From Brevibacterium permense (GTDB lineage Bacteria; Actinomycetota; Actinomycetes; Actinomycetales; Brevibacteriaceae): a stretch of 64,000 bases of DNA. A model generated the notes under the pieces. It was not told the origin of the DNA. It did not search any database and saw only the letters and a list, made by a program, of their open reading frames with translations. Below are positions 36,363 to 46,302 of the stretch, in pieces. Positions within the stretch are counted from its first letter, which is position 1. Each line of letters starts with the position of its first letter. The DNA lies in contig NZ_QYCP01000095.1 in NCBI RefSeq assembly GCF_025506275.1, positions 1 to 64,000 of the forward strand, in the 5' to 3' direction. The translations under genes and the position numbers were made by a program.

Positions 36363-36917
36363 ATGATTTCGCGCAGAGACGTAGTCACCGACTCCGCGAT
36401 CGCCGTAGTCGCCGAACAAGGAGTCCGCGGACTCACACATCGGGCAGTCGATGCACTGGCCGAACTGCCGGTGGGGTCGACTTCGAATGTCTACCGCACC
36501 CGCGATGCCTTGATCACCGGAATCATGGAGCGCATCGGAGAGCTCAACTCCCAGCAGCTCGAACGCCTGCCGGAGCTCGTGCGTGCTCCGGGCGCGGACC
36601 CGATCGAGGTCGCCGTCGACTTCTGCATGAACTGGCTGACCACGGACCGCAACCGGTTCTACACGATGATGATGCTCAGCCTGGATCCGGCGCTGCCGCC
36701 GGAGGCAGTGATCGCCAAGGAGAAGAACCTCCGCGCGATCAGAGAATTCATCATGCGATTCGCCGGCATCGACGCCGAGTATGCGCAGCGGGTCAACAGC
36801 TCGGTGGCGGGCATGATGGTCGGCGAACTCGTCGCCGGCACGGCCGATCGTTCGCATGTCGAGGCGTACCTCAAGGAGTTCTTCCAGTGGCTGCGCAGCG
36901 GCCGCGAAGATGCCTGA
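36363..36917 (+). CDS. TetR/AcrR-family transcriptional regulator
   Basis: Predicted 184 residues. The N-terminal HTH covers about 5-50 (ITSDSAIAVVAEQG-like helix, then GLTHRAVDALAELPVGSTSNVY). The C-terminal ligand domain is not assignable. The start ATG 36363 is supported by the family; the frame is open 102 bases upstream. It is preceded by two dyads. Downstream is parC, 147 bp away. The target genes are unknown; autoregulation through the 36230 dyad is possible. Confidence 0.85.
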   Translation: MISRRDVVTDSAIAVVAEQGVRGLTHRAVDALAELPVGSTSNVYRTRDALITGIMERIGELNSQQLERLPELVRAPGADPIEVAVDFCMNWLTTDRNRFYTMMMLSLDPALPPEAVIAKEKNLRAIREFIMRFAGIDAEYAQRVNSSVAGMMVGELVAGTADRSHVEAYLKEFFQWLRSGREDA

Positions 36918-37064
36918 GCTCCGACACGAACCCTCCGGGAACGCCCGATTGAGCAGGAGTTCGCAAATCGAACGCTAGAATCGACGGGTGCCCTCCCCCA
37001 CTGAGGTCAGGCCTCGGCGCGGGCGGGTGTTCGAATCGAACAGATCGTGCGTCAAAGGAGTTCC

Positions 37065-39827
37065 ATGCCCGAAGGCAGAGTCATCGAAGTCGACGTCTCC
37101 TCAGAGATGGAGAGTTCGTTCCTCGAATATGCGGTCTCGGTCATCCACTCCCGCGCCCTGCCCGATGCCAGGGACGGTCTCAAACCCGTCCAGCGTCGCA
37201 TCGTCTACCAGATGGGCGATATGGGGCTGCGCCCCGACCGCGGACATGTGAAGTCCTCCCGCATCGTCGGCGATGTCATGGGCAAGCTCCACCCGCACGG
37301 CGACACCGCGATCTATGACGCCCTCGTGCGCCTCAGCCAGGGCTTCATCATGCGTGTGCCCTTGGTCGACGGCCACGGCAATTTCGGCTCCCTCGACGAT
37401 GGTCCCGCTGCCCCGCGCTACACCGAGGCTCGACTGACGACCGCGTCGATGCACATGATCGCCGGGCTCGACGAAGACGTCGTCGACTTCGTGCCGAACT
37501 ACGACAACACGCTCACCCAGCCCGAGGTTCTGCCCAGCGCCTTCCCGAATCTGCTCATCAACGGCGCCTCGGGCATCGCCGTCGGCATGGCCACGAACAT
37601 GGCCCCGCACAATCCCGGCGAAGTCATCGCCGCCTGCGCCCACCTCATCCGCAATCCCGATGCCGGACTCTCGGAGCTCATGCGCTTCATCCCCGGCCCG
37701 GATCTGCCCACCGGCGGGCGGATCATCGGCCTCGACGGCGTGCGCGAGGCCTATGAGTCCGGTCGCGGCACCTTCCGCACCCGCGCCACCGTGTCCATCG
37801 AGAACATCAGTGCCCGCCGCAAGGGTATCGTCGTCACCGAACTGCCCTACCTCGTGGGACCGGAGAAGGTCGTGTCGAAGGTCAAGGACGCGGTCGGGGC
37901 GAAGAAGCTGTCCGGAATCGCCTCGATCGATGACTATTCGGATCGCAAGAACGGCATGCGTCTGGTCATCGGCGTGAAGAACGGCTTCAACCCCGAGGCG
38001 GTGCTGGCCGAGCTCTACCGCCAGACGCCGCTCGAGGAATCGTTCAGCATCAACAACGTCTGCCTCGTAGAGGGACAGCCGCGGACCTTGGGACTGCGCG
38101 AGCTGCTCATGGTCTACCTCTCCCATCGCATCGACGTGGTGCGCAGGCGCACGGTCTTCCAGCTGCGCAAGGCCAAGGACCGGCTCCACCTCGTCGAAGG
38201 TCTGCTCATTGCGATCCTCGACATCGATGAGGTCATCCAACTCATCCGCTCCTCGGACGATGCAGCCACGGCCCGCACCCGCCTCATGGACGTCTTCGAG
38301 CTCTCCGAGCTGCAGGCGACCTACATCCTCGATCTGCAGCTGCGCCGGCTCACGAAGTTCTCGCGTCTCGAGCTCGAGGCCGAACGCGACGAGCTGAAGA
38401 AGACGATCGACTACCTCGAATCGCTGCTCGCCGATGAGGCGAAGCTGCGCGAACTCGTCGCCTCGGAGCTGGAGTCCACTGCCGAGGTCATCGGCTCTCC
38501 GCGACGCACCGTCCTCATCGAAGGCTCGATGAAGGAGCTGACGGCCAAGGGCAAGAAGGCTCCTTCGAACCTCAAGATCGCCGATTCTCCCTGCCGGGTG
38601 CTGCTGTCGACGTCGGGACGCATTGCGCGCACCTCCGATGCCGCTCCGCTGGCACGTGAGGGTCGCCGCTCCAGCCATGACGCGCTGGTCTCGGAGATCG
38701 TCACCACCACTCAGGGCAAGGTCGGTGCCATCACCACCACCGGTCGACTGCACATGGTCGACGTCGTCGATCTGCCCGCCCTGCCGCCGGCCGCGGCACG
38801 GCCCAATGTCGCCGGCGGTGTGAAGATCGCCGAATATGCGGCGCTGGAGAAGAACGAGAAGATCATCGGTCTGGTCGACCTCGACCGGGAATTCGTCCTC
38901 GGCACCGCCGACGGCGTCGTCAAACGCGTGTCGGTGGCCGGTCGGCCGAACAAGAACGAGTGGGAAGTCATCACCCTCAAGGGCAAAGACTCCGTCGTCG
39001 GAGTCGCCCAACCCGAGGACATCGACGATTCCCTCTCCGTGTTCGTGACCTCGAATGCTCAGCTGCTCGCCTTCGACGCCTCCGGTCTTCGCGCCCAGGG
39101 CTGGAACGCCTCGGGTGTGGCCGGAATCAAGGTGGCCGCCGAGGCGAAGGTGATCTTCTTCGGTATGACCCCGAAGGCGGCGAAGACCGACGAGGACGGT
39201 GCCGCGGATGCCGAGCTCGGCAGCTTCGCGGTCGTCACGATCGCCAGCGGTGAGAACTTCTACGGTGCCCCATCCTCGTCGATCAAGGTCAGCGAATTCT
39301 CCGAGTTCCCGACCAAGGGTCGCGCCACCTCCGGGGTGCGCGCCCACAAGTTCCTCAAGGGCGAAACCGAACTGTCGCTGGCCTGGGTCGGCGACTCTCC
39401 GCAGGCTGCGGCCACCGCCGGCGGTGCACGTACTCTTCCGGCCGAGCTGTCCCGTCGCGATGGGACGGGATCGCCGTTGGAGTCGAAGATCGATGTCATC
39501 GGCACCCTGCCCCGCCTCGGCGGCGCCGAATCCCACGACTACTCCCCGGCGGCCGACGATGGCAGTTCGGCTAAGGCTGCAGCCGACGCCGAAGCTGACG
39601 CGGAGTCTGCGTCCGGCATCGGCAAAAAGAAGCCGAAGTCCGGAGGACAGCGATCCGCGGGCGAGAAGCAACGGAAACAGCAGGGACTGGCGACCAGTTT
39701 CGATGAGCTCGATCTCGACCTCGACGAGGCCAAGGACGAGATCGCGCGGTCGAAGTTCGACACCGAAGGCGCCGTGATCGTCTCCCATGACGAGGACGAT
39801 GAGGACGAGGACTCCGCCCTGTTCTGA
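37065..39827 (+). CDS. parC: DNA topoisomerase IV subunit A
   Basis: Predicted 920 residues of the type IIA topoisomerase A subunit. The catalytic Tyr119 sits in AAPRYTEARL. The quinolone-resistance region reads GKLHPHGDTAIYD, with Thr81 and Asp85 at the positions of GyrA Ser83 and Asp87. The C-terminal beta-pinwheel region (from about 500) is followed by an acidic and Lys-rich tail of about 90 residues ending in a DEDDEDEDSALF run. A GyrA assignment is less likely because the GyrA-box QRRGGKG is not seen in the tail. AAAGGAG lies 4 nt before ATG 37065. parE is not in the window. Confidence 0.9.
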   Translation: MPEGRVIEVDVSSEMESSFLEYAVSVIHSRALPDARDGLKPVQRRIVYQMGDMGLRPDRGHVKSSRIVGDVMGKLHPHGDTAIYDALVRLSQGFIMRVPLVDGHGNFGSLDDGPAAPRYTEARLTTASMHMIAGLDEDVVDFVPNYDNTLTQPEVLPSAFPNLLINGASGIAVGMATNMAPHNPGEVIAACAHLIRNPDAGLSELMRFIPGPDLPTGGRIIGLDGVREAYESGRGTFRTRATVSIENISARRKGIVVTELPYLVGPEKVVSKVKDAVGAKKLSGIASIDDYSDRKNGMRLVIGVKNGFNPEAVLAELYRQTPLEESFSINNVCLVEGQPRTLGLRELLMVYLSHRIDVVRRRTVFQLRKAKDRLHLVEGLLIAILDIDEVIQLIRSSDDAATARTRLMDVFELSELQATYILDLQLRRLTKFSRLELEAERDELKKTIDYLESLLADEAKLRELVASELESTAEVIGSPRRTVLIEGSMKELTAKGKKAPSNLKIADSPCRVLLSTSGRIARTSDAAPLAREGRRSSHDALVSEIVTTTQGKVGAITTTGRLHMVDVVDLPALPPAAARPNVAGGVKIAEYAALEKNEKIIGLVDLDREFVLGTADGVVKRVSVAGRPNKNEWEVITLKGKDSVVGVAQPEDIDDSLSVFVTSNAQLLAFDASGLRAQGWNASGVAGIKVAAEAKVIFFGMTPKAAKTDEDGAADAELGSFAVVTIASGENFYGAPSSSIKVSEFSEFPTKGRATSGVRAHKFLKGETELSLAWVGDSPQAAATAGGARTLPAELSRRDGTGSPLESKIDVIGTLPRLGGAESHDYSPAADDGSSAKAAADAEADAESASGIGKKKPKSGGQRSAGEKQRKQQGLATSFDELDLDLDEAKDEIARSKFDTEGAVIVSHDEDDEDEDSALF

Positions 39828-39834
39828 GCTCAGG

Positions 39835-39871
39835 GCCGACTCAACGGCGGGTACTGGCCCCGGCAGTCGGC
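39835..39871. terminator. Candidate hairpin between parC and adenylate cyclase
   Basis: A 7-bp stem GCCGACT/AGTCGGC closes a GC-rich loop that may fold further. It lies 8 bp after the parC stop in the convergent gap with the cyclase gene. Confidence 0.35.
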
Positions 39872-39915
39872 ACAACGGCTGGGCCCACCACCTCGGTGTC
39901 GGGCTCAGCCGTCGG

Positions 39916-41613
39916 TCACTGGTCTGAGTTCTCGGGATCGTCGTCGAGGTCGAGGCGCATCTTGGCTGCGGTGCCGCGCTTCATCTCACCGATGGCGGTC
40001 TCGCCGAGTCCGTGCAGCGAAATCGAATCGCGCGGTTCGAAGACGTAGTCGTCCGAGGCCGAGAGCACTCGTGCGGTCTCCTCGTCGGTGAAGATCGTTC
40101 CGGGATCGGCCACGGCTGTCAGACGGGCGGCGAGGTTGACGCTGGAGCCGAAGATATCGCCGAGGCGGGAGAGCACCCGTCCCCAGACGAAGCCGACGCG
40201 CGCCTGGGGCAGGTCCTCGGCGGCGGTGACACGCTCCATCAGCGTCATGGCGATCTCGGCCCCGGCCAGAGGGGTCGACGCGGCGAAGAACACTTCATCG
40301 CCGACGGTCTTGATGACCCGTCCGCCGCCGGTGGCGACGATGTTGTAGGCCATGCCCTGGAACTCCTGGACCATGTCCGCCAGCTGCCGTGGCTCCATCT
40401 TCTGTGACAGGCGGGTGAAGGAGACGAGGTCGATGAACCCGACGGCGCGGGCCAACGGCATCGAGGAGTCGTACCAGCCCTGCCGGTTGTCCATGGCCAG
40501 CCCGTCGGAGACGTTGACGTTGAGACGACCCATGACGTCGGCGAGGTTGCGCCGCCAGGAGTAGGTGAGCATCTTCTGCAGCGGGTCGATCATCTCTTCG
40601 ACGACGGCCAGGGCATCCCGGCGTGCTTCCGGGTCGGTCAGTCCCTTCTCCTCGGTGAGGAATTCGACGAGAGTCTCCATCTGCCAGACGACGAGGCGGT
40701 CCGTCGTCTGACCGATCGCCCGGGCCAGGGACAGCGCAGTGGTCTGGTCGATGAGTCCGTCGGCGACGGGCTTGGCCCAGATCCGCAGGGCGTGCGCATC
40801 GCTGACGGTGTAGGCCTTATCCGTCGGCTTCGCCTGGGACATGCCGAGCGCCCGCCACATCTTCCGGGCCGAGACCGTGGAGATCCCGCCGAGTTTCGCG
40901 GCCTCCCGTCGGTTGAGGACGCGCTTGCCGTCGAGCAGGATCTCTTCGAGTCGTTCGGCCGCAGTTCGGGTCTCATAGATCGTGTCGTCGAAGTCGGGAC
41001 CGTCCGCGTCGAGAGCTCCGTCGGCGTCGTCCTCGTCGATGATCGGCAGCGCTGTGGTGCGCGGATCCTCACGCAGTCCGCTGAAGAAGTCCTCATCGAC
41101 GTCGATGTCCGGGTCGGCGTCGGCCGCATACGCATCGACAGCATCCGCGGGGGTTGCGCCGGGATCAGCCGTGACCTCGTCGGCGAGCTGCACGCCTACC
41201 TCTCCTGCCTGAGGAGCGGACCCCGTCAGACCGCCGACAGGCTCGTCGTCGCCGTCGGCGTCATCATACGCAACGCCCGCACTCGACGCGGCCGCCTCCT
41301 CGGGGAGGGTTTCCGGGGAACGGTCGTCCGCCTCGGCGGTCGACGAGGTCTCACCGTCGTCCTTCGACTCCGGACTCGGCGAAGAATCAGGGTCGGACCG
41401 GCTAACCGACTCCGTCCGGGGTGCGACATCGGACGGGGACTGAGAGGTCGGCTGCGATGCGTCGGTGGACCTGGGCGTGTCGCTGTGCGACTGGATGCCG
41501 ACGTCGGCCGTCCGAGTCTCCGTGGAGGTGCCTGCGGCTTCTCCGACCTCGGGTGTGCCCAGCCGTTCCGGTTCGACGATGTCGAATCCGGCGGTGAAGT
41601 CCGAAACCGCCAT
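39916..41613 (-). CDS. Class III adenylate cyclase with acidic N-terminal extension
   Basis: Predicted 565 residues. Residues 1-210 are disordered and very acidic. Residues 220-370 resemble the regulatory domain of mycobacterial cyclases such as Rv1264/Rv2212 (NRREAAKLGGISTVSARKMW). The catalytic domain (about 385-550) has the metal Asp residues 395 and 439, the adenine-specifying pair Lys435 and Asp486, and the Asn493/Arg497 pair that stabilises the transition state. All point to ATP to cAMP conversion. No membrane segment is present. The ATG overlaps the birA stop (TGATG), so the two are translationally coupled. Confidence 0.92.
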   Translation of the reverse strand: MAVSDFTAGFDIVEPERLGTPEVGEAAGTSTETRTADVGIQSHSDTPRSTDASQPTSQSPSDVAPRTESVSRSDPDSSPSPESKDDGETSSTAEADDRSPETLPEEAAASSAGVAYDDADGDDEPVGGLTGSAPQAGEVGVQLADEVTADPGATPADAVDAYAADADPDIDVDEDFFSGLREDPRTTALPIIDEDDADGALDADGPDFDDTIYETRTAAERLEEILLDGKRVLNRREAAKLGGISTVSARKMWRALGMSQAKPTDKAYTVSDAHALRIWAKPVADGLIDQTTALSLARAIGQTTDRLVVWQMETLVEFLTEEKGLTDPEARRDALAVVEEMIDPLQKMLTYSWRRNLADVMGRLNVNVSDGLAMDNRQGWYDSSMPLARAVGFIDLVSFTRLSQKMEPRQLADMVQEFQGMAYNIVATGGGRVIKTVGDEVFFAASTPLAGAEIAMTLMERVTAAEDLPQARVGFVWGRVLSRLGDIFGSSVNLAARLTAVADPGTIFTDEETARVLSASDDYVFEPRDSISLHGLGETAIGEMKRGTAAKMRLDLDDDPENSDQ

Positions 41614-42485
41614 CAGTCTTCGCTCCTCTCCGCAGCGGTCGGGTACGCGGCCGGACGCAGATGGTGGACGTCGCCGGCGCTGAGCGACACCTGATCGTCG
41701 ATGATGAGGTCGGCTCCGGCGTCCAGCCCCGTGGCGGTGCCGATGATGTCGGAACCGTCGGGTTTCTCCACCCGGACCCTCGACCCGAGCGTCACCATAT
41801 GATCACGCATTCTCCGCGCTGTGCGGCTGTCGCGGAAATCCTCATCTCCATAGTCGATCAGCTCTCTGTAGCAGGGGATCAGTGTGCCGAGAATCGAGAC
41901 TAGCAACGCTTCATGATCAATTTCTGAACCGTCGACTCCGGTTTCGATCGCCAGCGAGCTCGCGTCTTCGCGCGGCAGATCAGCAGGCTCCAACCGGGTG
42001 TTCAGCCCCATCCCCAACACGGTCTGCGGTCCGCCGGCCAGGGGTTCGACGCGTGCGAGGATCCCACACAGCTTCCTGCCCTCGGCGGTGAGCACGTCGT
42101 TGGGCCATTTGATCGCGGCGGGCACCCCCGCCTCGGTGACGGCGGAGTGTACGGCTTCACCGGCGATGAGCGGGATCCATCCCCATTGGGAGAACCCGGC
42201 CGGGGGTGTGAGCAGAATCGACCACGTCAGCGACCGGCGGGCGGGCACCGTCCAGGTCCGGCCCAGTCGGCCGTGTCCGGCGCATTGGAAGTCGGTGCCG
42301 CGAATGGTGAATTCGGCCACGGGCGAACCGGCGTCGGCTCCTTCTCGGACCATTCGCGCAAGTTCGTCATTCGTCGACGTGCAGCTATCGTCCCAGATCA
42401 GCGGAGGAAGCGAGAAGCCTCGGTCCGCAGCGGTGCGGCGCACGGAGTCGACGTCGACGAGGAGGGAATTGTGTTGGCTGTTCAC
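41613..42485 (-). CDS. birA: Biotin--[acetyl-CoA-carboxylase] ligase
   Basis: Predicted 290 residues. It attaches biotin to the carrier domain of acyl-CoA carboxylase. Signatures are STNDE at about 37-41, GRLGRTW near 71 and KWPNDVL near 127. There is no N-terminal DNA-binding domain, so it is a ligase only. The start is GTG at 42485, 6 nt after a -10-like TAGAGT on the minus strand. It is divergent from accD, whose complex it serves, and coupled to the cyclase downstream. Confidence 0.95.
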   Translation of the reverse strand: MNSQHNSLLVDVDSVRRTAADRGFSLPPLIWDDSCTSTNDELARMVREGADAGSPVAEFTIRGTDFQCAGHGRLGRTWTVPARRSLTWSILLTPPAGFSQWGWIPLIAGEAVHSAVTEAGVPAAIKWPNDVLTAEGRKLCGILARVEPLAGGPQTVLGMGLNTRLEPADLPREDASSLAIETGVDGSEIDHEALLVSILGTLIPCYRELIDYGDEDFRDSRTARRMRDHMVTLGSRVRVEKPDGSDIIGTATGLDAGADLIIDDQVSLSAGDVHHLRPAAYPTAAERSED

Positions 42486-42552
42486 CAGTCCACTCTAGAT
42501 TCTTTTGGTGAGAGTGCACAACGAAATCTCACGTCATCGTTATTGTGGAGAC
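42486..42552. promoter_or_regulatory. Divergent birA/accD promoter
   Basis: TAGAGT (minus, 42497-42492) lies 6 nt before the birA GTG and TATTGT (plus, 42541-42546) lies 6 nt before the accD ATG. Both suit leaderless mRNAs, although accD also has GTGGAG as a possible Shine-Dalgarno sequence. Confidence 0.45.
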
Positions 42553-44133
42553 ATGACGGATACTCCACGGACCACAGCCGAGCGCATCGACGCATTCACC
42601 CAGCGCCGAGAAGCAGCCCACACGGGCAATCAGCGCTCGGTGGACAACCAGCACAAGCGCGGCAAACAGACCGCCCGTGAACGCATCGACGCTCTCCTCG
42701 ACGCCGACTCCTTCCAGGAGATCGACGAATTCGCCCGCCATCACAATCACCAGTTCGGGATGCAGAACAACCGCCCCGACGGTGACGGAGTCGTCTGCGG
42801 ACTGGGCACGATCGAAGGCAAGACCGTCGCGGTCTTCGCTCACGACTTCACCGTCCTCGGCGGATCCCTCGCCGAAGCCAACGGCCGCAAGATCGTCAAG
42901 GTGCAGAAGCTCGCTCTCAAGCTCGGCTGCCCGATCATCGGCATCAACGACTCGGGAGGCGCCCGGATCCAGGAAGGCGTCGGATCGATTGCGCTGTTCG
43001 CCGAGATCTTCCGCCTCAATGTCGCCTCGTCGGGAGTGATCCCCCAGATCTCGCTCATCATGGGTCCCTCGGCCGGCGGCGCCGTGTACTCCCCCGCACT
43101 GACCGACGTCACGATCATGGTCGATCAGATCAGCCACATGTACATCACCGGTCCCGACGTCATCAAGACCGTCACGGGAGAGTCCGTCGGCCATGAGGAG
43201 CTCGGCGGCGGACGGACGAACAATACCGTGTCCGGAAACGCCCACTACCTGGCCTCGGATGAGGACGATGCGCTCAACTATGTGCGCGATCTACTTTCGT
43301 TCCTGCCGCAGAACAACCTCGACCCAGCCGATGCCGATGAGTTCGAGTCCGATCTGTCGGTGACTCCAGAGGACGAGGCGCTGGATACGCTCATGCCGGA
43401 TTCGCCTTCGCAGCCCTACGACATCCTCGACGTCGTCACCACGATCCTCGACGACGGCGATTTCCTGCAGGTATCTGAGCTCTTCGCTCCGAACGTCGTC
43501 ACCGGCTTCGGCCGCGTCGAAGGTGTGAGCGTCGGCGTCATCGCCAACCAGCCCATGCAGCTGGCCGGCACCCTCGACATCGACGCCTCGGAGAAGGCCG
43601 CACGCTTCGTGCGCCTCTGCGATGCCTTCAACCTGCCGATCCTCACCTTCGTCGATGTGCCCGGGTTCCTGCCGGGCACCGACCAGGAGTACGGCGGCAT
43701 CATCCGCCGCGGCGCCAAGCTCATCTACGCCTACGGCGAGGCCACCGTTCCGCTCGTCACCCTCATCACCCGCAAGGCCTACGGCGGCGCGTACTGCGTG
43801 ATGGGGTCGAAGCAGCTAGGTGCCGATATCAATCTCGCCTGGCCGAGCGCGCAGATCGCGGTCATGGGTGCCCAGGGTGCGGCAAACATCGTCTACCGTC
43901 GTAAGCTCAAGGCCGTCGAAGAGGCCGGAGAGGACGTCGAAGCGGCGCGTGCCGAACTCATCCAGGACTACGAGGATGCGCTGCTCAACCCGTACCTGGC
44001 CGCCGAGGAAGGCTACATCGACGCCGTCATCAAGCCGAGCGAGACCCGCAGCCGGATCGTGCGTTCCCTGCGTGCGCTGAAGAACAAGCACGTCGACGCT
44101 CCCGCGCGCAAGCACGGTAACATCCCCCTATGA
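42553..44133 (+). CDS. accD: Acyl-CoA carboxylase carboxyltransferase beta subunit
   Basis: Predicted 526 residues, PccB/AccD5-like. It transfers the carboxyl group from carboxybiotin to acetyl- or propionyl-CoA to give malonyl- or methylmalonyl-CoA. The oxyanion-hole regions [12 protein letters not shown] and [10 protein letters not shown] are visible, as is the second crotonase-like half with [14 protein letters not shown] and [13 protein letters not shown]. Position beside birA and a small downstream gene matches mycobacterial birA-accD5-accE5. The biotin-carrying alpha subunit is not in the window. The substrate (acetyl or propionyl) is not certain. Confidence 0.94.
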   Translation: MTDTPRTTAERIDAFTQRREAAHTGNQRSVDNQHKRGKQTARERIDALLDADSFQEIDEFARHHNHQFGMQNNRPDGDGVVCGLGTIEGKTVAVFAHDFTVLGGSLAEANGRKIVKVQKLALKLGCPIIGINDSGGARIQEGVGSIALFAEIFRLNVASSGVIPQISLIMGPSAGGAVYSPALTDVTIMVDQISHMYITGPDVIKTVTGESVGHEELGGGRTNNTVSGNAHYLASDEDDALNYVRDLLSFLPQNNLDPADADEFESDLSVTPEDEALDTLMPDSPSQPYDILDVVTTILDDGDFLQVSELFAPNVVTGFGRVEGVSVGVIANQPMQLAGTLDIDASEKAARFVRLCDAFNLPILTFVDVPGFLPGTDQEYGGIIRRGAKLIYAYGEATVPLVTLITRKAYGGAYCVMGSKQLGADINLAWPSAQIAVMGAQGAANIVYRRKLKAVEEAGEDVEAARAELIQDYEDALLNPYLAAEEGYIDAVIKPSETRSRIVRSLRALKNKHVDAPARKHGNIPL

Positions 44134-44510
44134 GCGATGATCTGCAGACCGACGCCGAGGCGAACCTGCCCGGCGAAGTCGACGCCGAGGTGACCGGCCC
44201 CGGCGAGGACGCGGCCGCCGAGGAGGGCGAGGCCACAGCCTCAGACGGGGCGCTGCGGGTGCCCTCCGTGGAGGGACGCTCACAGGTGCGCGCCGATGAC
44301 GGCGAACCGATCAGCGACGAGATGGCCAGTGCGGCGGCTGTGGCCGCGGTCGTGGCGATCCGTCAGGTGGCGATCGCCTATGCGGCCCAGCAGGCCAGCG
44401 CGGAGGCCGAGTCCGAAACGCGCAAGGGCGATCGGGCGGGTTTCCGGGCTCCACGCCGCAATGTGCGCAAGCGCCTCCCTCAGACCTGGGACCAGCACCT
44501 GGGTCGCTGA
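44130..44510 (+). CDS. Putative acyl-CoA carboxylase epsilon subunit
   Basis: Predicted 126 residues. The first ~70 are acidic and disordered; an Ala/Val-rich helix follows (about residues 64-90), then a basic tail with a WDQHLGR end. Direct sequence similarity to AccE is weak, but the ATG overlaps the accD stop (ATGA), and a small protein with an Ala-rich helix and C-terminal Trp in this slot is expected for AccE, as with accD5-accE5 in mycobacteria. AccE proteins stabilise the AccA/AccD complex. Identification rests mostly on position. Confidence 0.6.
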   Translation: MSDDLQTDAEANLPGEVDAEVTGPGEDAAAEEGEATASDGALRVPSVEGRSQVRADDGEPISDEMASAAAVAAVVAIRQVAIAYAAQQASAEAESETRKGDRAGFRAPRRNVRKRLPQTWDQHLGR

Positions 44511-44627
44511 GGCCCCGTCGGCTCCGGCCTTCAACGGACTCCCGTACTGAGGTCGGGTCTCCCGTGCCCACTGTCGAGTTAAACGGCAGCGGCGACCGAC
44601 GGTCCTCTTTTCCAGACTGCTGTATCT

Positions 44628-45323
44628 CTAATCGGCTTCTTCGCGGAAGAGCGCACGCAGTTCGTCGAAGAGTCTGTCGATCACTGGTCCCGGATCTCCG
44701 TCGACTCGTCGCATACGGGTGAATGTCGCCTTGAGCGCCATCATCGCCAAGGCGGCGACGGCTTCGGCTCGTGGGGAGACTTCGATATCGTCGTCGGCAT
44801 AGTCACCGGAGTGAGCCCCCATGACGTCCACCGGCGCCGAGGAGGTCCCGTCGAGTCGGCGTTGGATGATCTGCCGGAAGAGCCGTTCGTTGTTGCCCAT
44901 CCGCGACATCTGCAGCGGTATCAGCGACGGGTCCCTTTTCAGCATGAGATGGTACTGGTGCATATCGTCGCGCTTCTCCATCCGAGTGGCGACGATGAAT
45001 GCGAGCAGATGTTCGAGGTCGGCGAGGAGGCGCCCATGGGGTCCCCCGGCTTCGAATTCCTCGATGGCCGGTTGGTCCTCTTCGTCGAAGACGGTGTCCG
45101 CGCGACCGAGCAGCGCCTCGTCCTTCGACGAGTAGTAGTTGAAGAAGGTCCGTCGGGAGACTCCGCAGCGCTCACAGATGTCTTCGACGGTGACGTTGTG
45201 ATAGCCCTTCTCCAGGGCCAGGTCGATGGCGGCACGGCGAAGAGCCTGACCGCGCTCACGCTTCTTGCGTTCGCGCAGTCCCTCGACCGGCGGTGACGCT
45301 TGGACCTCTGAACCAGAACTCAT
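44628..45323 (-). CDS. TetR/AcrR-family transcriptional regulator
   Basis: Predicted 231 residues. The HTH is at about 20-70 (LEKGYHNVTVEDICERCGVSRRTFFNYYSSK), typical of the family. The ATG at 45323 lies 4 nt downstream of TACTGT and about 12 nt from a TGCAG-TCG-CTGCA dyad, a candidate self-operator. It is downstream of the nitrilase-family gene on the same strand, with a 60-bp gap. Target and ligand are unknown. Confidence 0.88.
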   Translation of the reverse strand: MSSGSEVQASPPVEGLRERKKRERGQALRRAAIDLALEKGYHNVTVEDICERCGVSRRTFFNYYSSKDEALLGRADTVFDEEDQPAIEEFEAGGPHGRLLADLEHLLAFIVATRMEKRDDMHQYHLMLKRDPSLIPLQMSRMGNNERLFRQIIQRRLDGTSSAPVDVMGAHSGDYADDDIEVSPRAEAVAALAMMALKATFTRMRRVDGDPGPVIDRLFDELRALFREEAD

Positions 45324-45334
45324 GAGAACAGTAT

Positions 45335-45347
45335 TGCAGTCGCTGCA
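45335..45347. promoter_or_regulatory. Candidate TetR operator
   Basis: The dyad TGCAG-TCG-CTGCA lies right upstream of a TACTGT hexamer (45333-45328, minus strand) before the TetR start. Such a position suits autorepression. Confidence 0.35.
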
Positions 45348-45383
45348 TTTTCACCGGAAATGTGCTGAGCGCCCGTTTCGAGC

Positions 45384-46181
45384 TCAGTACCCGAGTTTAG
45401 CGTTCGTGAGCACCGGAACCGTCTCTGCCGCGGTGTCGGCAGCGTTGAGGTCGATCTCGACGATCTCGAGTCGTTCGGCACCGTCGAGTGAGTTCAGCAC
45501 CTTCCCGAGGGGGTCGGAGACCAGACTGTGGCCGACCCCGGTCGGCCCTTTCTTCGGAACCGGGACGCCGGTCACTTCGGGATCGGCTTGGCCGAGGGCG
45601 GCGATGAACATATTCGAGTCCAGGGCACGCGCGCGAGCGAGGATCTCCCACTGTTCGGCCTTGCGCGGTCCCGCACCCCAGGAGGCGGCGACGACGGTCA
45701 GGCGTGCGCCCCGCCGGCTGAGTTCGGCGAAGAGCTTCGGGAACCGGATGTCGTAGCACAGGGCCAGGCCGATGTCCTCGCCGTCGATGGTGAAGAGCAC
45801 CGGTGCCTCTCCCGCTTCGACGGTATCGGACTCCTTGAATCCGAAGGCGTCGTAGAGGTGGATCTTCGCATAGTCGCTGCGCTGGCGGTCGGGGGAATAG
45901 ACGGCGAGCAGGTTGATGACCTTGTCGTCCGTCGCCGCGAATTCGCCGACGACGACGGTGATTCCGGTCTCGGCGGCGAGCTCGCTCAGCGCGGCCCGCC
46001 ACGACTCGGTGTGCTCCCCGGCGATGGTGCGCAGGCCGGATCCGAACGCCGACATCGTCGCTTCGGGGAAGACGACGAACCGTGCGCCTGCCGCGGCGGC
46101 CCGACGGGAATAGGAACGGACCTTCTCAAGGTTGTCGGCCACCTCGGTGGTGGTGTTGATCTGAGCGAGCGCGAACTTCAT
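45384..46181 (-). CDS. Carbon-nitrogen hydrolase (nitrilase superfamily)
   Basis: Predicted 265 residues, full length for the superfamily. The catalytic triad is visible as Glu40 (FPEA), Lys106 (YAKIHLYD) and Cys142 (LCYDIRFP). The protein is likely a cytosolic omega-amidase or N-carbamoyl/amide hydrolase; the exact substrate cannot be told. ATG 46181 has GGAGG six bases upstream; an ATG at 46187 would be too close to it. Between it and the upstream MFS gene on the same strand lies a palindromic repeat element. Confidence 0.9.
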   Translation of the reverse strand: MKFALAQINTTTEVADNLEKVRSYSRRAAAAGARFVVFPEATMSAFGSGLRTIAGEHTESWRAALSELAAETGITVVVGEFAATDDKVINLLAVYSPDRQRSDYAKIHLYDAFGFKESDTVEAGEAPVLFTIDGEDIGLALCYDIRFPKLFAELSRRGARLTVVAASWGAGPRKAEQWEILARARALDSNMFIAALGQADPEVTGVPVPKKGPTGVGHSLVSDPLGKVLNSLDGAERLEIVEIDLNAADTAAETVPVLTNAKLGY

Positions 46182-46234
46182 TCTCATCCTCCAGTCGGTT
46201 ATTTCCAGCCTATCGCGCCCACCCTCCCCAATTG

Positions 46235-46290
46235 CTACCTGACGGGGGCCCAGCAACCTGGCGCGAGGTTGCTGGGCCGCCGTCAGGTAG
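46235..46290. repeat. Dispersed palindromic element, degenerate copy
   Basis: A 56-bp inverted repeat with two mismatched pairs out of 28, closely similar to the perfect palindrome at 61161-61228 (nearly all of the shared core is identical). Flanking CCCTCCC (46222-46228) and GGGAGGG (46295-46301) could lengthen the stem. It begins just downstream of the MFS stop codon at 46303 and could act as its terminator. Confidence 0.85.
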
Positions 46291-46302
46291 TTCTGGGAGG
46301 GA

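Noticed and set aside
37302..37316. Quinolone-resistance mutation in ParC (Thr81)
   Set aside because: Thr at this position may be the natural residue; without related sequences no resistance claim is possible.
37101..39875. 924-residue open frame antisense to parC
   Set aside because: It mirrors a clearly identified ParC gene. High GC content makes long antisense frames common, and the product has no family resemblance.
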